Part shown: in pieces, positions 35,764 to 44,969 of the stretch
Numbering within the stretch: the first letter of the stretch is position 1
Layout of the letters: every line of letters starts with the position of its first letter
Origin: Bacteroidota bacterium
GTDB taxonomy: Bacteria > Bacteroidota > Bacteroidia > Chitinophagales > Chitinophagaceae
Direction: 5' to 3'
Length of the DNA stretch: 64,000 nt
NCBI GenBank assembly: GCA_023430465.1
Contig: JAEZAM010000057.1
Location: 7,838-71,837 of the forward strand
Position numbers and translations under genes: made by a program
The notes under the pieces: generated by a model
What the model saw: the letters and a program-made list of their open reading frames with translations, nothing else
What the model was told of the DNA's origin: nothing
Database searches by the model: none

Positions 35764-37110
35764 ATGGCGGATGAGCAAAACATAAAGATTTATACCGGCG
35801 CAGACATTGCCCGCTATCACTCAGGTGAAATGAGCAATGCGGAGAGCCATGCCATCGAACGGGCCGCACTGGAAGATCCTTTCCTGGCCGATGCCATCGA
35901 AGGCTACCTCCATACCGAAAATCCGGAGGCGGATCTGGCTGACCTGAATGATCGCCTTGGTGAACGCGCAGCTCCCCCTGTGGTGACCATGAAACGCGGT
36001 GCTGTATACCGTCGCTGGTTGCGTGCAGCCGTGTTACTCTTCGCTGTAGCCGGCGCTGCGCTGCTCGCTTATCAAATCGGGTTTAATGAAAGAGACCGTG
36101 AAATTGCCGGTGTACCAGCCGATGTAAAAAGGACGGCGGGTGAATCACCTGCCCGCACGGTGAGTCCTGAGCCGAAAGCTGACCAATCAGAGTCCAATAC
36201 CTCCACCCCACCACCTGCCTCGCCTGCCACCGCAGCGCCTGATAGAACGCCGCAAGTAAACTTAAATGCTGATAAGCCTTCTGGCCTAAATGATGATCGC
36301 AATACCTCGGTGGCAGCGAAAACAAAACGTGCGGTTGCAGCCGGGACAAAGCAAGCGGAGACGGCCTCTCCGCCTCCCGCACCCGCCCCCGCTGAGTATG
36401 ATCTCAATGAAACGAAAGACGTTGCTTATCAACAGCCATCGCTCCGGACTGAATCCGACAACAAAACAAGCTGGGCTGACAAGGTGCGGCCATTGGTTGC
36501 AGGAAAACCAACTACCCGCAATGACAACCTGCGGCTGTTCAGGGGACGGGTAACTGACCAGGCGAATAATGCCGTCCCGTTTGCCAACGTGACAAACCTG
36601 CAGGACAGTGTAGGTACGTATACGGATGCGAAAGGTTATTTCACCCTTGTTTCTCCTGACTCCGTGTTGAGTGTGCAGGTAAGATCGCTGGGTTATGAAA
36701 ACCGGCGTGCAGAACTGCAAACTGTGATCCCAAACAACCAGGTGGCATTAAAAGAAGATAACCTGGGTCTTGATGCCCTGGTATTGAATAGTCGCCAGGC
36801 CAACACAAACAGGGCACGTAGCAACATGATGGTGCTGGAGGAACCAGAGCCCGCTGATGGATGGGTGAATTACGATACCTACATCATCAACAACCTGAAA
36901 GTGCCCGAGCAGTATGCGCGAAGAGAAGCACTGCACGGTGAAGTGGAACTTTCCGTCGAAGTAAACGATGAAGGAGAGCCAGTAAAGGTGACGGTATTGA
37001 AATCACTTTGTGAAAGCTGTGATCGTGAAGCTATCCGGCTTATACTGAACGGTCCGAAATGGAAAAAGAAAGGGCGGAAAGGAACAACCACGGTCAGGGT
37101 TCCGTTTTAA
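35764..37110 (+). CDS. Anti-sigma-like membrane protein with carboxypeptidase-regulatory and TonB C-terminal domains
   Basis: A 448-residue protein. Residues 1-75 (IKIYTGADIARYHSGEMSNA, ESHAIERAALEDPFLADAIEGYL) match the cytoplasmic part of Bacteroidota anti-sigma-type partners. One membrane span lies at ~84-105, then a Pro/Ala/Ser/Thr-rich periplasmic linker (~115-245), a carboxypeptidase-regulatory domain (~265-340: RGRVTDQANNAVPFANVTN) and a TonB-like C-terminal domain (~375-448: LHGEVELSVEVNDEGEPVKV, then CDREAIRLILNGPKW). The TonB part suggests it can touch an outer-membrane receptor, coupling surface signals to the sigma factor encoded 17 bp upstream. No single known name fits. Confidence 0.75.
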   Translation: MADEQNIKIYTGADIARYHSGEMSNAESHAIERAALEDPFLADAIEGYLHTENPEADLADLNDRLGERAAPPVVTMKRGAVYRRWLRAAVLLFAVAGAALLAYQIGFNERDREIAGVPADVKRTAGESPARTVSPEPKADQSESNTSTPPPASPATAAPDRTPQVNLNADKPSGLNDDRNTSVAAKTKRAVAAGTKQAETASPPPAPAPAEYDLNETKDVAYQQPSLRTESDNKTSWADKVRPLVAGKPTTRNDNLRLFRGRVTDQANNAVPFANVTNLQDSVGTYTDAKGYFTLVSPDSVLSVQVRSLGYENRRAELQTVIPNNQVALKEDNLGLDALVLNSRQANTNRARSNMMVLEEPEPADGWVNYDTYIINNLKVPEQYARREALHGEVELSVEVNDEGEPVKVTVLKSLCESCDREAIRLILNGPKWKKKGRKGTTTVRVPF

Positions 37111-37166
37111 ACAGGCTATTTCCATCCCGGATAATTTGGCCGGTCTCCCGATCGGTGCCATCTCCC

Positions 37167-37174
37167 TACCTTTG
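37167..37174 (+). promoter_or_regulatory. -7 box TACCTTTG for DUF2911 gene
   Basis: Exact TAnnTTTG match, 19 nt before the ATG. Confidence 0.45.
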
Positions 37175-37193
37175 CGGCTAAAACTACTCTTTC

Positions 37194-38027
37194 ATGAAAC
37201 GACTACTCTTATCAGCAGTCGCGGTGTTATTCCTTTTAGCGGCCGAAGCCCAGCTGAAAACTCCCGCGCCAAGTCCACTCCAGACAGTAAAACAGGATTT
37301 TTCGCTCTCCTCGATCGAACTGAGTTATTCCCGGCCATCCCTCAAAGGCAGGAAACTGTATGTTGATCTGGCACCTTCTGATTCCGTATGGCGTACCGGT
37401 GCAAATGGCGCTACCGTTCTCACCTTTGGCGAACAGGTAACCATTGGTGGTGTGGCTATTCCCGCAGGAAAATATGGTCTGCTCTCTATCCCCAACAAAA
37501 AGGTATGGACCATCATCATTACAAAGCAGACAGACGTCACTTCACCTGCAGCATACAAAAAAGACATGGATGTGGTACGTGTGAACCTCGACGTGACCAA
37601 AACCAAAACCGCCACCGAGACCTTCACGATCCAGTTTGCCAACGTAAAGCCAGCAAGCTGTGAACTTCAGTTACTGTGGGATAAAAGCATGGTGAGCCTG
37701 CCGATCACTACTGATATCGATGGCAAGATCATGGCCAGCATCGATGCGGCGATGAAGACCGACAAGCCGCCTTATTTCCAGGCAGCCATGTATTACATGG
37801 ATAACAACAAAGACCTGAACCAGGCGCTGGCATGGCTGAACAAGGCGGTAGAAGTACAGCCCGATGCATTCTGGGTACAGCACCAGTGGGCAAACTGCCT
37901 GGCAAAGCTTGGCAAGAAAGCCGAGGCTAAAGCTGCAGCAGAACGCTCCCGCGAACTTGCGTTGAAAGCAAAAAACAATGACTATGTGAAATTGAACGAC
38001 AACCTGTTGAAGCAGTTGAATAAATAA
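37194..38027 (+). CDS. Exported DUF2911 protein with TPR-like tail
   Basis: A 277-residue protein with signal peptide MKRLLLSAVAVLFLLAAEA. Residues ~30-165 are DUF2911 (SSIELSYSRPSLKGRKLYVD, WRTGANGATVLTFGEQVTIG, AGKYGLLSIPNKKVWTIIIT), a periplasmic beta domain widespread in Bacteroidota with unknown function. Residues ~195-270 (AAMYYMDNNKDLNQALAWLN, KAVEVQPDAFWVQHQWANCL) are one to two TPR-like helical repeats. A strong terminator follows 20 nt after the stop. Confidence 0.82.
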   Translation: MKRLLLSAVAVLFLLAAEAQLKTPAPSPLQTVKQDFSLSSIELSYSRPSLKGRKLYVDLAPSDSVWRTGANGATVLTFGEQVTIGGVAIPAGKYGLLSIPNKKVWTIIITKQTDVTSPAAYKKDMDVVRVNLDVTKTKTATETFTIQFANVKPASCELQLLWDKSMVSLPITTDIDGKIMASIDAAMKTDKPPYFQAAMYYMDNNKDLNQALAWLNKAVEVQPDAFWVQHQWANCLAKLGKKAEAKAAAERSRELALKAKNNDYVKLNDNLLKQLNK

Positions 38028-38046
38028 GCAATCACATTGCACGAAG

Positions 38047-38073
38047 AACCCGCCACTACCGGCGGGTTTTTTT
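38047..38073 (+). terminator. Intrinsic terminator after DUF2911 gene
   Basis: AACCCGCC (38047-38054), 6-nt loop, GGCGGGTT (38061-38068) and a T run to 38073. The T run touches the stop codon of the convergent symporter gene. Confidence 0.9.
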
Positions 38074-39778
38074 ATTGCTCAACCGGCCGGCGTGGTTTCA
38101 TGAAGAGCTGGATTATTGCAGCGAGCAATACAACCAGTATTGCGCCGATTGCATTGAGCCAAAGGAAGCCGAGGGAGATCACCTTGTATTCGGTGAGCAC
38201 AAAAAGTGCGATGATGATAGCTTCCGTGATCACTGCAGCAATAAACACCGCGTTTCCACCCGCTTTTTTCACATAAAAAGCCACCAGGAAAATTCCCAGA
38301 ATGGTTCCGTAAAACAAGGAGCCGAGGATATTGACAGCTTCTATCAGACTATTACCGATATTGGAAGCAAACATGGCTACGCCTATGCAGAAGAGGCCCC
38401 AACCGAACGTGTACCATTTTGACACGGTATAGTCTTCTTCTTCCCCACAATCCTTCTTCACAAAGCGTTTATGAAAATCAACCACTGTTGATGATGCCAA
38501 CGAATTCAAGGCAGCAGCAATACTTCCCCAGGAAGCGAGGAAGATGATCGCAACAAGCAGACCCACCAGCCCGACCGGGAGATAATCGGTCACAAAACGA
38601 AGGAAGATATAGTTCGTATCGTTATCATCGCCTTTGTTTTTCTTCACCAGCGCCTTAACCTGTTTGCGAACAGAATCAGTGCTTACCTGGAGTGCTTTCA
38701 ATTCCTGTACCTGCTGATCGTTCTTATCGGTTGCATAAGCTGTGAGCACCCGATCCTTTTCCCCCTGGATAACAGCCATGCGCTGCTGCAGCAACTGCAG
38801 TGAATCACCATAAGCCGATTTTTCCAGTCGCACCAACTCTTTCTGGTTGAAAAAAACAGGAGCCCGGTTAAACTGGTAAAAAGTAAATACAAGCACACCG
38901 ATCAACAGGATAAGAAATTGCATGGGTACTTTCACCAGTCCGTTCATCAGCAAACCCAATCGGCTTTCTGTTGTATTTTTTGCTGTGAGATAACGTCCTA
39001 CCTGCGATTGGTCCGTACCGAAATAGGACAATGCAAGAAAGAAGCCGCCAATGATCCCACTGATGATATTGTATCGGTCCCCCCAGTCGAACTGGCCATC
39101 TTTCACTCCCGTTGTGATCACATTCATTTTACCAAGTTTACCACCCACGTCAAGTGCGTCAGTAAAACCAACGGATTCCGGCAGGTTATGCACAACGTAG
39201 TAGCCGGCAATGAACATACCCGCGAAGATGATAACAAGCTGTAGTTGCTGGGTGTAGGCCACGGCCCTGGCGCCACCTGTAACCGTGTACACGATCAGCA
39301 GTCCGCCCATGAAAAGATTGGTCAGGTAAATATTCCAGCCGAGCAACGCAGACAGAATGATGGACGGGGCAAAAATGCTGATGCCGGTGGAGAGTCCCCG
39401 TTGCAGCAGGAAGAGAAAGGAGGTGATCGTTCGGGTCTTGGCATCAAACCGCGTTTCGAGGTATTCGTAAGCCGTGTATATTTTCAGCCTGGTAAAAACG
39501 GGCACAAAGGTGATACAGATCACAATGGCTGCAAGCGGCAAACCAAAATAATACTGCACAAAGCGCATACCGTCAGTATAGGCCTGGCCCGGTGCAGCGA
39601 GAAAAGTAACTGCACTGGCCTGCGTACCCATTATGCTCAGCAATACCAGCCACCAGGGCATGCTGCGGTTGGATAAAAAATACCCATCCAGGTTACGGGT
39701 AGTGCGGCTCTTATAAACCCCGTAAGCCATGATGCCGGCAAGCGTCGTTACGAGTACTATCCAATCGAGATCGTTCAT
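38072..39778 (-). CDS. Sodium:solute symporter (SSS/SLC5 family)
   Basis: A 568-residue inner-membrane protein with about 13 hydrophobic segments and the SSS landmarks GYFLSNRSMPWWLVLLSIMGTQASAVTF, FVPVFTRLKIYTAYEYLETRF, VTGGARAVAYTQQLQ and FFLALSYFGTDQSQVGRYLTAK. Between two spans it carries a charged, heptad-like insert of ~80 residues (about 305-385: QKELVRLEKSAYGDSLQLLQ...DSVRKQVKALVKK) that ordinary SSS members lack. Solute unknown; relatives carry sugars, sialic acid or carboxylates. The start overlaps the stop of a 41-residue membrane protein, and the operon begins with a PIG-L deacetylase, hinting at an N-acetylated sugar or glycoside. The frame extends to 39850 but ATG 39778 is the family start. 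Confidence 0.88.
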   Translation of the reverse strand: MNDLDWIVLVTTLAGIMAYGVYKSRTTRNLDGYFLSNRSMPWWLVLLSIMGTQASAVTFLAAPGQAYTDGMRFVQYYFGLPLAAIVICITFVPVFTRLKIYTAYEYLETRFDAKTRTITSFLFLLQRGLSTGISIFAPSIILSALLGWNIYLTNLFMGGLLIVYTVTGGARAVAYTQQLQLVIIFAGMFIAGYYVVHNLPESVGFTDALDVGGKLGKMNVITTGVKDGQFDWGDRYNIISGIIGGFFLALSYFGTDQSQVGRYLTAKNTTESRLGLLMNGLVKVPMQFLILLIGVLVFTFYQFNRAPVFFNQKELVRLEKSAYGDSLQLLQQRMAVIQGEKDRVLTAYATDKNDQQVQELKALQVSTDSVRKQVKALVKKNKGDDNDTNYIFLRFVTDYLPVGLVGLLVAIIFLASWGSIAAALNSLASSTVVDFHKRFVKKDCGEEEDYTVSKWYTFGWGLFCIGVAMFASNIGNSLIEAVNILGSLFYGTILGIFLVAFYVKKAGGNAVFIAAVITEAIIIALFVLTEYKVISLGFLWLNAIGAILVVLLAAIIQLFMKPRRPVEQ

Positions 39779-39900
39779 GCAAAATGTTCTGTCAGAAGCG
39801 CAAAAAGAATGATCAGTACCACCAGTACCACCACCACGAACACATACCATTGCGTCCAGGTGCGGAAAAGCGGGATCTTATCGTTCTCGTTTTGTTTCAT
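39775..39900 (-). CDS. 41-residue single-span membrane protein, translationally coupled to symporter
   Basis: Read directly from the minus strand: MKQNENDKIPLFRTWTQWY, then a valine/leucine-rich membrane span, ending ALLTEHFA. Its TGA overlaps the symporter ATG (ATGA), and its own ATG overlaps the stop of the next upstream mini-gene (TGATG). Such exact coupling on both sides argues that it is a real gene although very short. By position it may be a small accessory subunit of the symporter, as small partner proteins exist for some SSS carriers; that role is inference. No homologue recognised by name. Confidence 0.65.
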   Translation of the reverse strand: MKQNENDKIPLFRTWTQWYVFVVVVLVVLIILFALLTEHFA

Positions 39901-40085
39901 CATCGTTTGTTCATCCGGGTCCAGCCCAGTAATACAATTATTCCTCCCAACACCATTCCCAACACGATACCAATCCTCACTCTTTTAATTAGTATACCCA
40001 CTATAAGTCCCAGCACAATGGCAAATACGAATGCCATCTCTCCTCTTCGCAGGCTTGGCTTGGCGGGTTGGTTTCTTTGTGCCAT
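39900..40085 (-). CDS. 61-residue glycine-rich membrane protein
   Basis: A small protein with a basic N-terminus (AQRNQPAKPSLRRGE) and two hydrophobic stretches (FVFAIVLGLIVGILI and IGIVLGMVLGGIIVLLGW) separated by KRVR, ending TRMNKR. It starts 3 nt after the deacetylase stop and its stop overlaps the start of the 41-residue gene by one base. The two glycine-rich hairpin-like spans could insert as a pair. No family recognised. Confidence 0.65.
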   Translation of the reverse strand: MAQRNQPAKPSLRRGEMAFVFAIVLGLIVGILIKRVRIGIVLGMVLGGIIVLLGWTRMNKR

Positions 40086-40088
40086 TGA

Positions 40089-42539
40089 TTATTGAGCCTT
40101 TTTATTCAGTGCAAGAATATTTGCCAGCAGTTTATAGCTGCCCGTCACACCAGCCGGAAGTTCCCGGAAAAATACAAGGCCGGTATAGGTGAATGTTCCT
40201 TTTCCATACCTGCCTATCAATAAACTCCCTGCATCTGGTTTTTCACCCGGATCACTGAAGGCCAGCACGGTCTCATACTGTTTATCCCAGTTGGCTGCGT
40301 GATAGATACTTCTCTCCTGTATCCAGTCATTGAAATCGTCGGCAGTTATTTTATTTGGCCAGTTCAATACCTGGTGACCGGGTTGGGTGAAGACCGGGGC
40401 TGCATTTTCATCCGTAACGCGGTTCCGGGATATATCGAAAGGCCATGGCCCGATGGTGGCCCGCAACGGACCCGCATTGCTGTTTGTATTGTATTGTACC
40501 ACAAGATTGCCACCTTCGTGTACATACTGCATGAGCCTGGTATGGTATTTCGTCAGCCAGGCATTTGTATTGTAAGCGCGTACCCCGGTGATGATCGCAT
40601 CGTATTGTGAAAGATGATTTGCAGCTATGTCCTTTTCCGACAACAGCGTCACTTCATAACCGGAACGCTGCAATGCCTGTGGCACTTTGTCTCCTGCGCC
40701 GGTGATGTACCCAATGCGGCGCACATCGCCGCGAGCGAGTGCCAATCCATGGGATACCTGCGCCGCGGGCACGAAATAATTAATGGAAGGAATGTGATCA
40801 TAATTGATACTGCGCAGATCAAGCAGGATCTTGCCCGTGCGTGCATCATAGAAGCTGTCGATCCTTGTTCTTACCAGTGCAAGCGGGTCTGTCGGTGGAT
40901 TCACTTCTTTCACATCCACCTCACCCTTATTCATTCGCAGAGAATCCATTGGTCCAAAGAGTGATCTCGTCACCACCAGGTTATCTGCTTTATTCGACGT
41001 AAGGGTGCGGGTAAAGTGAACGCCCTGCGTTGCCACTGCCACTGGAGGATCAATCGTTAATGTAACCGGAGGTACCACCACCACTGGCTGATAAATCTCT
41101 CCCCTTACCGGATCTGTATATTTATACTTCACCGGGAAAGTGAAATCAAACAACCCGCCCTGGATACGAACCGACGCGGTTACTTCAAATGCCGGATGTA
41201 CATCGGGCTGACCAATTAATTGCTGGTCTTGCACATCGAAGTATCCTTCCTTCATTGGTTGACGCAACCAATAAGGCTGCGTCACCGGTTTAGATGCAGA
41301 GATGAACAATTTCTTCTGGAAACTGAAATTCTTATTCGCAACGAGCAGTTGGTTAAACGCCGTATCATACGTTTCGACTGCTATCTTTTCAACAACCGCC
41401 TTTAAACCAGATCGGTTGTTGAATACAATATTAATGGTTGCCGAATCCGTTTGCACGACGTATTGCTGAGTGGATACAGCTTCCATAAAGAGACCGCTGC
41501 ACTGTGCGATGAGTTCCTTCACTTCCGTCATCTTCTGTGCTTTCCAATGTCCTTCCGGGAGTGACATGAGGGCAGTATATAATTTTACCAAAGCGGGAAC
41601 AGAGGCCGACGGGTTCCGTACATTAAAATTTCTTGCAAGCCGGTTCACCTGCCGGTGAATTTGTTTGCCACCAGGCACACGGTTCCAACTTACATCTACA
41701 TCATCGAAAAGATCTTTGGCAGGTGCAGTGCCGCCGGTTGTTTTAAAACTTTCGAAAGCTTCTCCACGTGATGACGGCACACCAAATCCCTGGCTTTTGT
41801 GCTGGCTCCTGCTTTCAGCAGCGATTTCACCATAACTTTTACCGAGCAACGGATTGTATCCGCCAACATCGACCCTGAACTGATCAGGTGTGATAGTAAC
41901 TGTACCTCCAAAGTTGAATGTGTTCCAAAGTATGCGCTTGGCTTGCCAGGGTTGGACGGATGATAATTGCTCAGGAAAGCGGCCTGGATCTGCCGCTGCC
42001 GTGAACGCTTCATTGGCAAGTATGGCAGATGCCGTGTGGTGACCGTGCCCCCCTTCTCCTGTTGTAGGAAACCGGGTGACAATGATATCCGGTTGAAATT
42101 TTCGGATCACCCATACAACATCAGCCAGTATTTTTTCCCGATCCCATTTGGAAAATGTTTCCTCGGGACTTTTCGAATAACCAAAATCATAGGCGCGTGA
42201 AAAAAACTGTTCACCACCATCCAGCCGTCGTGCGGCCAGCAATTCCTGGGTGCGGATCAGTCCCAGCTCGATACCCTGCTGATCACCAATGAGGTTCTGT
42301 CCGCCATCCCCACGTGTTAATGACAGGTAACCGGCCCGGTATAATTTTTCTTTGGAAAAATAAGAGATCAGCCTGGTGTTCTCATCATCTGGGTGTGCCG
42401 CGACATATAACACGGAGCCCACTACATCCAGTTTTTTTATTGCCTGGTACATCTCCGCGGCTGTCCATTGCCGCGGTGCCTGCGCAATGGTCAAAATATA
42501 ACAGCTAAGTAAAATGCCCGTTAGTAGTAGTCGCCTCAT
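40089..42539 (-). CDS. Exported PIG-L family deacetylase with C-terminal ThuA/GATase-like domain
   Basis: An 816-residue protein with a signal peptide (to TIAQ20). The PIG-L/LmbE zinc site is intact: AHPDDE at 48-53 and GHGHH at 164-168, in a domain running to ~310. These enzymes remove N-acetyl groups from GlcNAc-type sugars or conjugates. The middle (~330-600) is beta-rich (Ig-like). The end (~610-816: RRIGYITGAGDKVPQALQRS, YDAIITGVRAYNT, YVHEGGNLVVQYNTN) resembles a class I glutamine amidotransferase-like/ThuA fold. First gene of a tightly packed operon with two mini membrane proteins and an SSS symporter, which suggests deacetylate-then-import of an amino-sugar-like compound. Confidence 0.82.
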   Translation of the reverse strand: MRRLLLTGILLSCYILTIAQAPRQWTAAEMYQAIKKLDVVGSVLYVAAHPDDENTRLISYFSKEKLYRAGYLSLTRGDGGQNLIGDQQGIELGLIRTQELLAARRLDGGEQFFSRAYDFGYSKSPEETFSKWDREKILADVVWVIRKFQPDIIVTRFPTTGEGGHGHHTASAILANEAFTAAADPGRFPEQLSSVQPWQAKRILWNTFNFGGTVTITPDQFRVDVGGYNPLLGKSYGEIAAESRSQHKSQGFGVPSSRGEAFESFKTTGGTAPAKDLFDDVDVSWNRVPGGKQIHRQVNRLARNFNVRNPSASVPALVKLYTALMSLPEGHWKAQKMTEVKELIAQCSGLFMEAVSTQQYVVQTDSATINIVFNNRSGLKAVVEKIAVETYDTAFNQLLVANKNFSFQKKLFISASKPVTQPYWLRQPMKEGYFDVQDQQLIGQPDVHPAFEVTASVRIQGGLFDFTFPVKYKYTDPVRGEIYQPVVVVPPVTLTIDPPVAVATQGVHFTRTLTSNKADNLVVTRSLFGPMDSLRMNKGEVDVKEVNPPTDPLALVRTRIDSFYDARTGKILLDLRSINYDHIPSINYFVPAAQVSHGLALARGDVRRIGYITGAGDKVPQALQRSGYEVTLLSEKDIAANHLSQYDAIITGVRAYNTNAWLTKYHTRLMQYVHEGGNLVVQYNTNSNAGPLRATIGPWPFDISRNRVTDENAAPVFTQPGHQVLNWPNKITADDFNDWIQERSIYHAANWDKQYETVLAFSDPGEKPDAGSLLIGRYGKGTFTYTGLVFFRELPAGVTGSYKLLANILALNKKAQ

Positions 42540-42642
42540 CCTGCCGGTTTAGTCAGCGAATATAAAGTATGTTGTTAAAGCCCTGCTACCCGCGGTAGAT
42601 TTTATGGGTTTTAAGTACCTTTCTCGAAATCTTTTAACAGAA

Positions 42643-44358
42643 ATGAAAAGAATTACGGTCGTTGTTCTCTCTGTTCTCTTGCTTGCAGCCTGCAAATCGC
42701 CCTCCAATCTCGCGAAATCGCGTTTCAATACATTCGATAATAACATAGATAAATCCGTAACCGCCGAAAATGGTCTCGTAGTATCAGCACATAACCTTGC
42801 AAGTAAAGCAGGGATTTATATAATGCAACGAGGCGGTAATGCGGTCGATGCGGCCATAGCCACACAATTCGCACTGGCTGTGGTCTATCCCAATGCCGGT
42901 AACCTGGGCGGCGGTGGATTTCTCGTAGGCCGGCTTGCAGATGGAAGAGAAATAGCCATCGACTACCGCGAAATGGCACCCGCACTTGCACACAAGGACA
43001 TGTACCTCGATGCAGCCGGAAATGCAGTGCTGGACAAGAGCCAGCGCGGACACCTGGCCAGCGGCGTCCCTGGCACGGTTGCCGGTCTTTTCACCTCAGC
43101 GAAATATGCCAGGCTGTCTTTTGGTGAACTTGTGCAACCTGCCATCGACCTGGCGGAAAAAGGATTTATCATCACCGCCCGCGAGGCAAGTAATTTCAAC
43201 TCGCTGCAAACAGATTTACGAAAAAATAATACCGTGATGCCCGTTCTTGTCCGGGATATTCCCTGGAAAGAGGGCGACACGTTGCGACAGCCTGAACTGG
43301 CAGCCACGTTGAAACGCATCCAGCGCAATGGCCAGGATGGATTTTATAAGGGAGAAACGGCAAGGCTGGTGGCTGAAGAAATGAAACGCGGCGGAGGGAT
43401 AATGACGGAACAGGACCTGGCAAACTATATCGCCAAAGAGCGAACACCACATACGTTTCAATATAAAGATTATCGCATAATAGGCATGCCAATGCCGAGC
43501 AGCGGTGGACTCATCGTGAACCAATTGATGAAGATGATCGAAAAAAGGGATATCGCAAAAGCAGGATTTCTTTCTGAAGAAGCCGTGCAACTGATGGTGG
43601 AAGCCGAACGGTTAGCCTATGCCGACCGGGCAGAATACATGGCAGATGCGGATTATTACCATGTACCCGTGGCAGCACTCTCTTCCGAAAAATATATCCA
43701 GGACAGGATAAAAAATTATGACCCGTCCGTAGCAGGCTCGAGTCAAAAGATTAAACCAGGCATTGTGAAAGGATACGAAAGTGAAGAGACCACGCACCTG
43801 AGCGTGATCGATAAAGCAGGGAACGCCATTTCGGTGACGACCACGCTGAACGGTTCTTATGGCAGTATGACGGTGGTCGGTGGTGCCGGCTTTTTTCTCA
43901 ACAATGAAATGGATGACTTCAGTGTCAAGCCGGGTGTGCCAAATATGTATGGCGCGGTGGGCAATGACGCTAATGCGATTGCACCTGGAAAAAGAATGCT
44001 GAGTTCAATGACACCGACCGTAGTCCTGCGCGATGGAAAACCTTACCTGGTGGTTGGCACGCCGGGCGGCACCACTATTCCCACATCCGTATTCCAGACA
44101 CTGGTAAATATTCTTGAGTTCAACATGAGCACCAGCGATGCAGTGAATAAACCCAAATTTCATCACCAGTGGTTGCCTGATGAAATTTTTATCGAGCGTG
44201 GCTTTCCGGAAGAGGTGGCGAATAAATTAAGAGCCAAAGGCTACAAGATAAGCAGCCGTGGTGCCATTGGGCGTACGGAGGTAATTCGTGTACTGGCCAA
44301 TGGACAATTTGAAGGCGTTGCCGACAGCCGTGGTGAAGATGCTGCGGCCGGGTATTAA
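42643..44358 (+). CDS. ggt: Gamma-glutamyltransferase (lipoprotein form)
   Basis: A 571-residue Ntn-hydrolase precursor. The leader MKRITVVVLSVLLLAACKS carries a lipobox with Cys17, so it is probably lipid-anchored in the envelope. Family motifs: GLVVSAHNLASKAGIYIMQRGGNAVDAAIA, NAGNLGGGGFLVGR, GMPMPSSGG, the autocleavage site EETTHLSVID (Thr383 as nucleophile) followed by TTTLNGSYGSMTV, and TPTVVLRDGKPYLVVGTPGG. It cleaves gamma-glutamyl bonds, as in glutathione. ATG 42643 is preferred over 42604 because it begins the signal sequence. A DinB-like gene follows after 13 bp. Confidence 0.94.
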   Translation: MKRITVVVLSVLLLAACKSPSNLAKSRFNTFDNNIDKSVTAENGLVVSAHNLASKAGIYIMQRGGNAVDAAIATQFALAVVYPNAGNLGGGGFLVGRLADGREIAIDYREMAPALAHKDMYLDAAGNAVLDKSQRGHLASGVPGTVAGLFTSAKYARLSFGELVQPAIDLAEKGFIITAREASNFNSLQTDLRKNNTVMPVLVRDIPWKEGDTLRQPELAATLKRIQRNGQDGFYKGETARLVAEEMKRGGGIMTEQDLANYIAKERTPHTFQYKDYRIIGMPMPSSGGLIVNQLMKMIEKRDIAKAGFLSEEAVQLMVEAERLAYADRAEYMADADYYHVPVAALSSEKYIQDRIKNYDPSVAGSSQKIKPGIVKGYESEETTHLSVIDKAGNAISVTTTLNGSYGSMTVVGGAGFFLNNEMDDFSVKPGVPNMYGAVGNDANAIAPGKRMLSSMTPTVVLRDGKPYLVVGTPGGTTIPTSVFQTLVNILEFNMSTSDAVNKPKFHHQWLPDEIFIERGFPEEVANKLRAKGYKISSRGAIGRTEVIRVLANGQFEGVADSRGEDAAAGY

Positions 44359-44371
44359 TAATTTCAATGAC

Positions 44372-44899
44372 ATGTCACATCCTTTTTTTGCATCGGCCCT
44401 GCAGCAGTTCAGGGATTATAAAGCACTTGGTGAAAAAACATTTGCGCAGCTCAGTGATGAACAATTGTTCGTGGAGCCGGTGCCGGGTTGTAATAGCATA
44501 GCGATCATCGTCCGGCATATGTCAGGAAATATGAAAAGCAGGTGGACGAATTTCCTGGAAGAAGACGGAGAGAAAAGCTGGCGCGAAAGGGACAGTGAGT
44601 TTACCCCACCGGCGGTAGACCGGGCTGGGCTGCTGGCTTTATGGCAAGAAGGCTGGTCGGTGGTGTTCGGTGCTCTTGAACCGCTTGGCGAGACTGACCT
44701 TCAGCGGGTGATCCATATACGCACGCGTCCGTTGACAGTTCTGGAAGCCGTGCATCGTCAACTGACCCATTACGCATCACATGTGGGACAGATCATCCTG
44801 CTTGGCAAAATGATGAAGGGGGAAGAATGGTCATCGCTTTCTATCCCACCAGGCGGCTCGGCGGCATACAATGCACAACTGGGCAGTAAGCAGGCATAA
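44372..44899 (+). CDS. DinB/DUF1572 family protein
   Basis: A 175-residue predicted four-helix protein: SHPFFASALQQFRDYKALGE, then NSIAIIVRHMSGNMKSRW with the conserved histidine of the DinB/YfiT metal site, and VHRQLTHYASHVGQIILLGKM with further His residues at the expected positions. DUF1572 members are metal-binding, probably thiol-dependent transferases of unknown substrate. ATG 44372 gives the family N-terminus; the frame opens 84 nt upstream inside ggt. Probably co-transcribed with ggt, which acts on glutathione-like thiols; a link is possible but unproven. Confidence 0.82.
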   Translation: MSHPFFASALQQFRDYKALGEKTFAQLSDEQLFVEPVPGCNSIAIIVRHMSGNMKSRWTNFLEEDGEKSWRERDSEFTPPAVDRAGLLALWQEGWSVVFGALEPLGETDLQRVIHIRTRPLTVLEAVHRQLTHYASHVGQIILLGKMMKGEEWSSLSIPPGGSAAYNAQLGSKQA

Positions 44900-44969
44900 A
44901 TTTTACCCAATACAAAAAAACCGGCAGCGGAATGTATCTTCACGGCCTCCGTAACAGCCATTCCATTGT

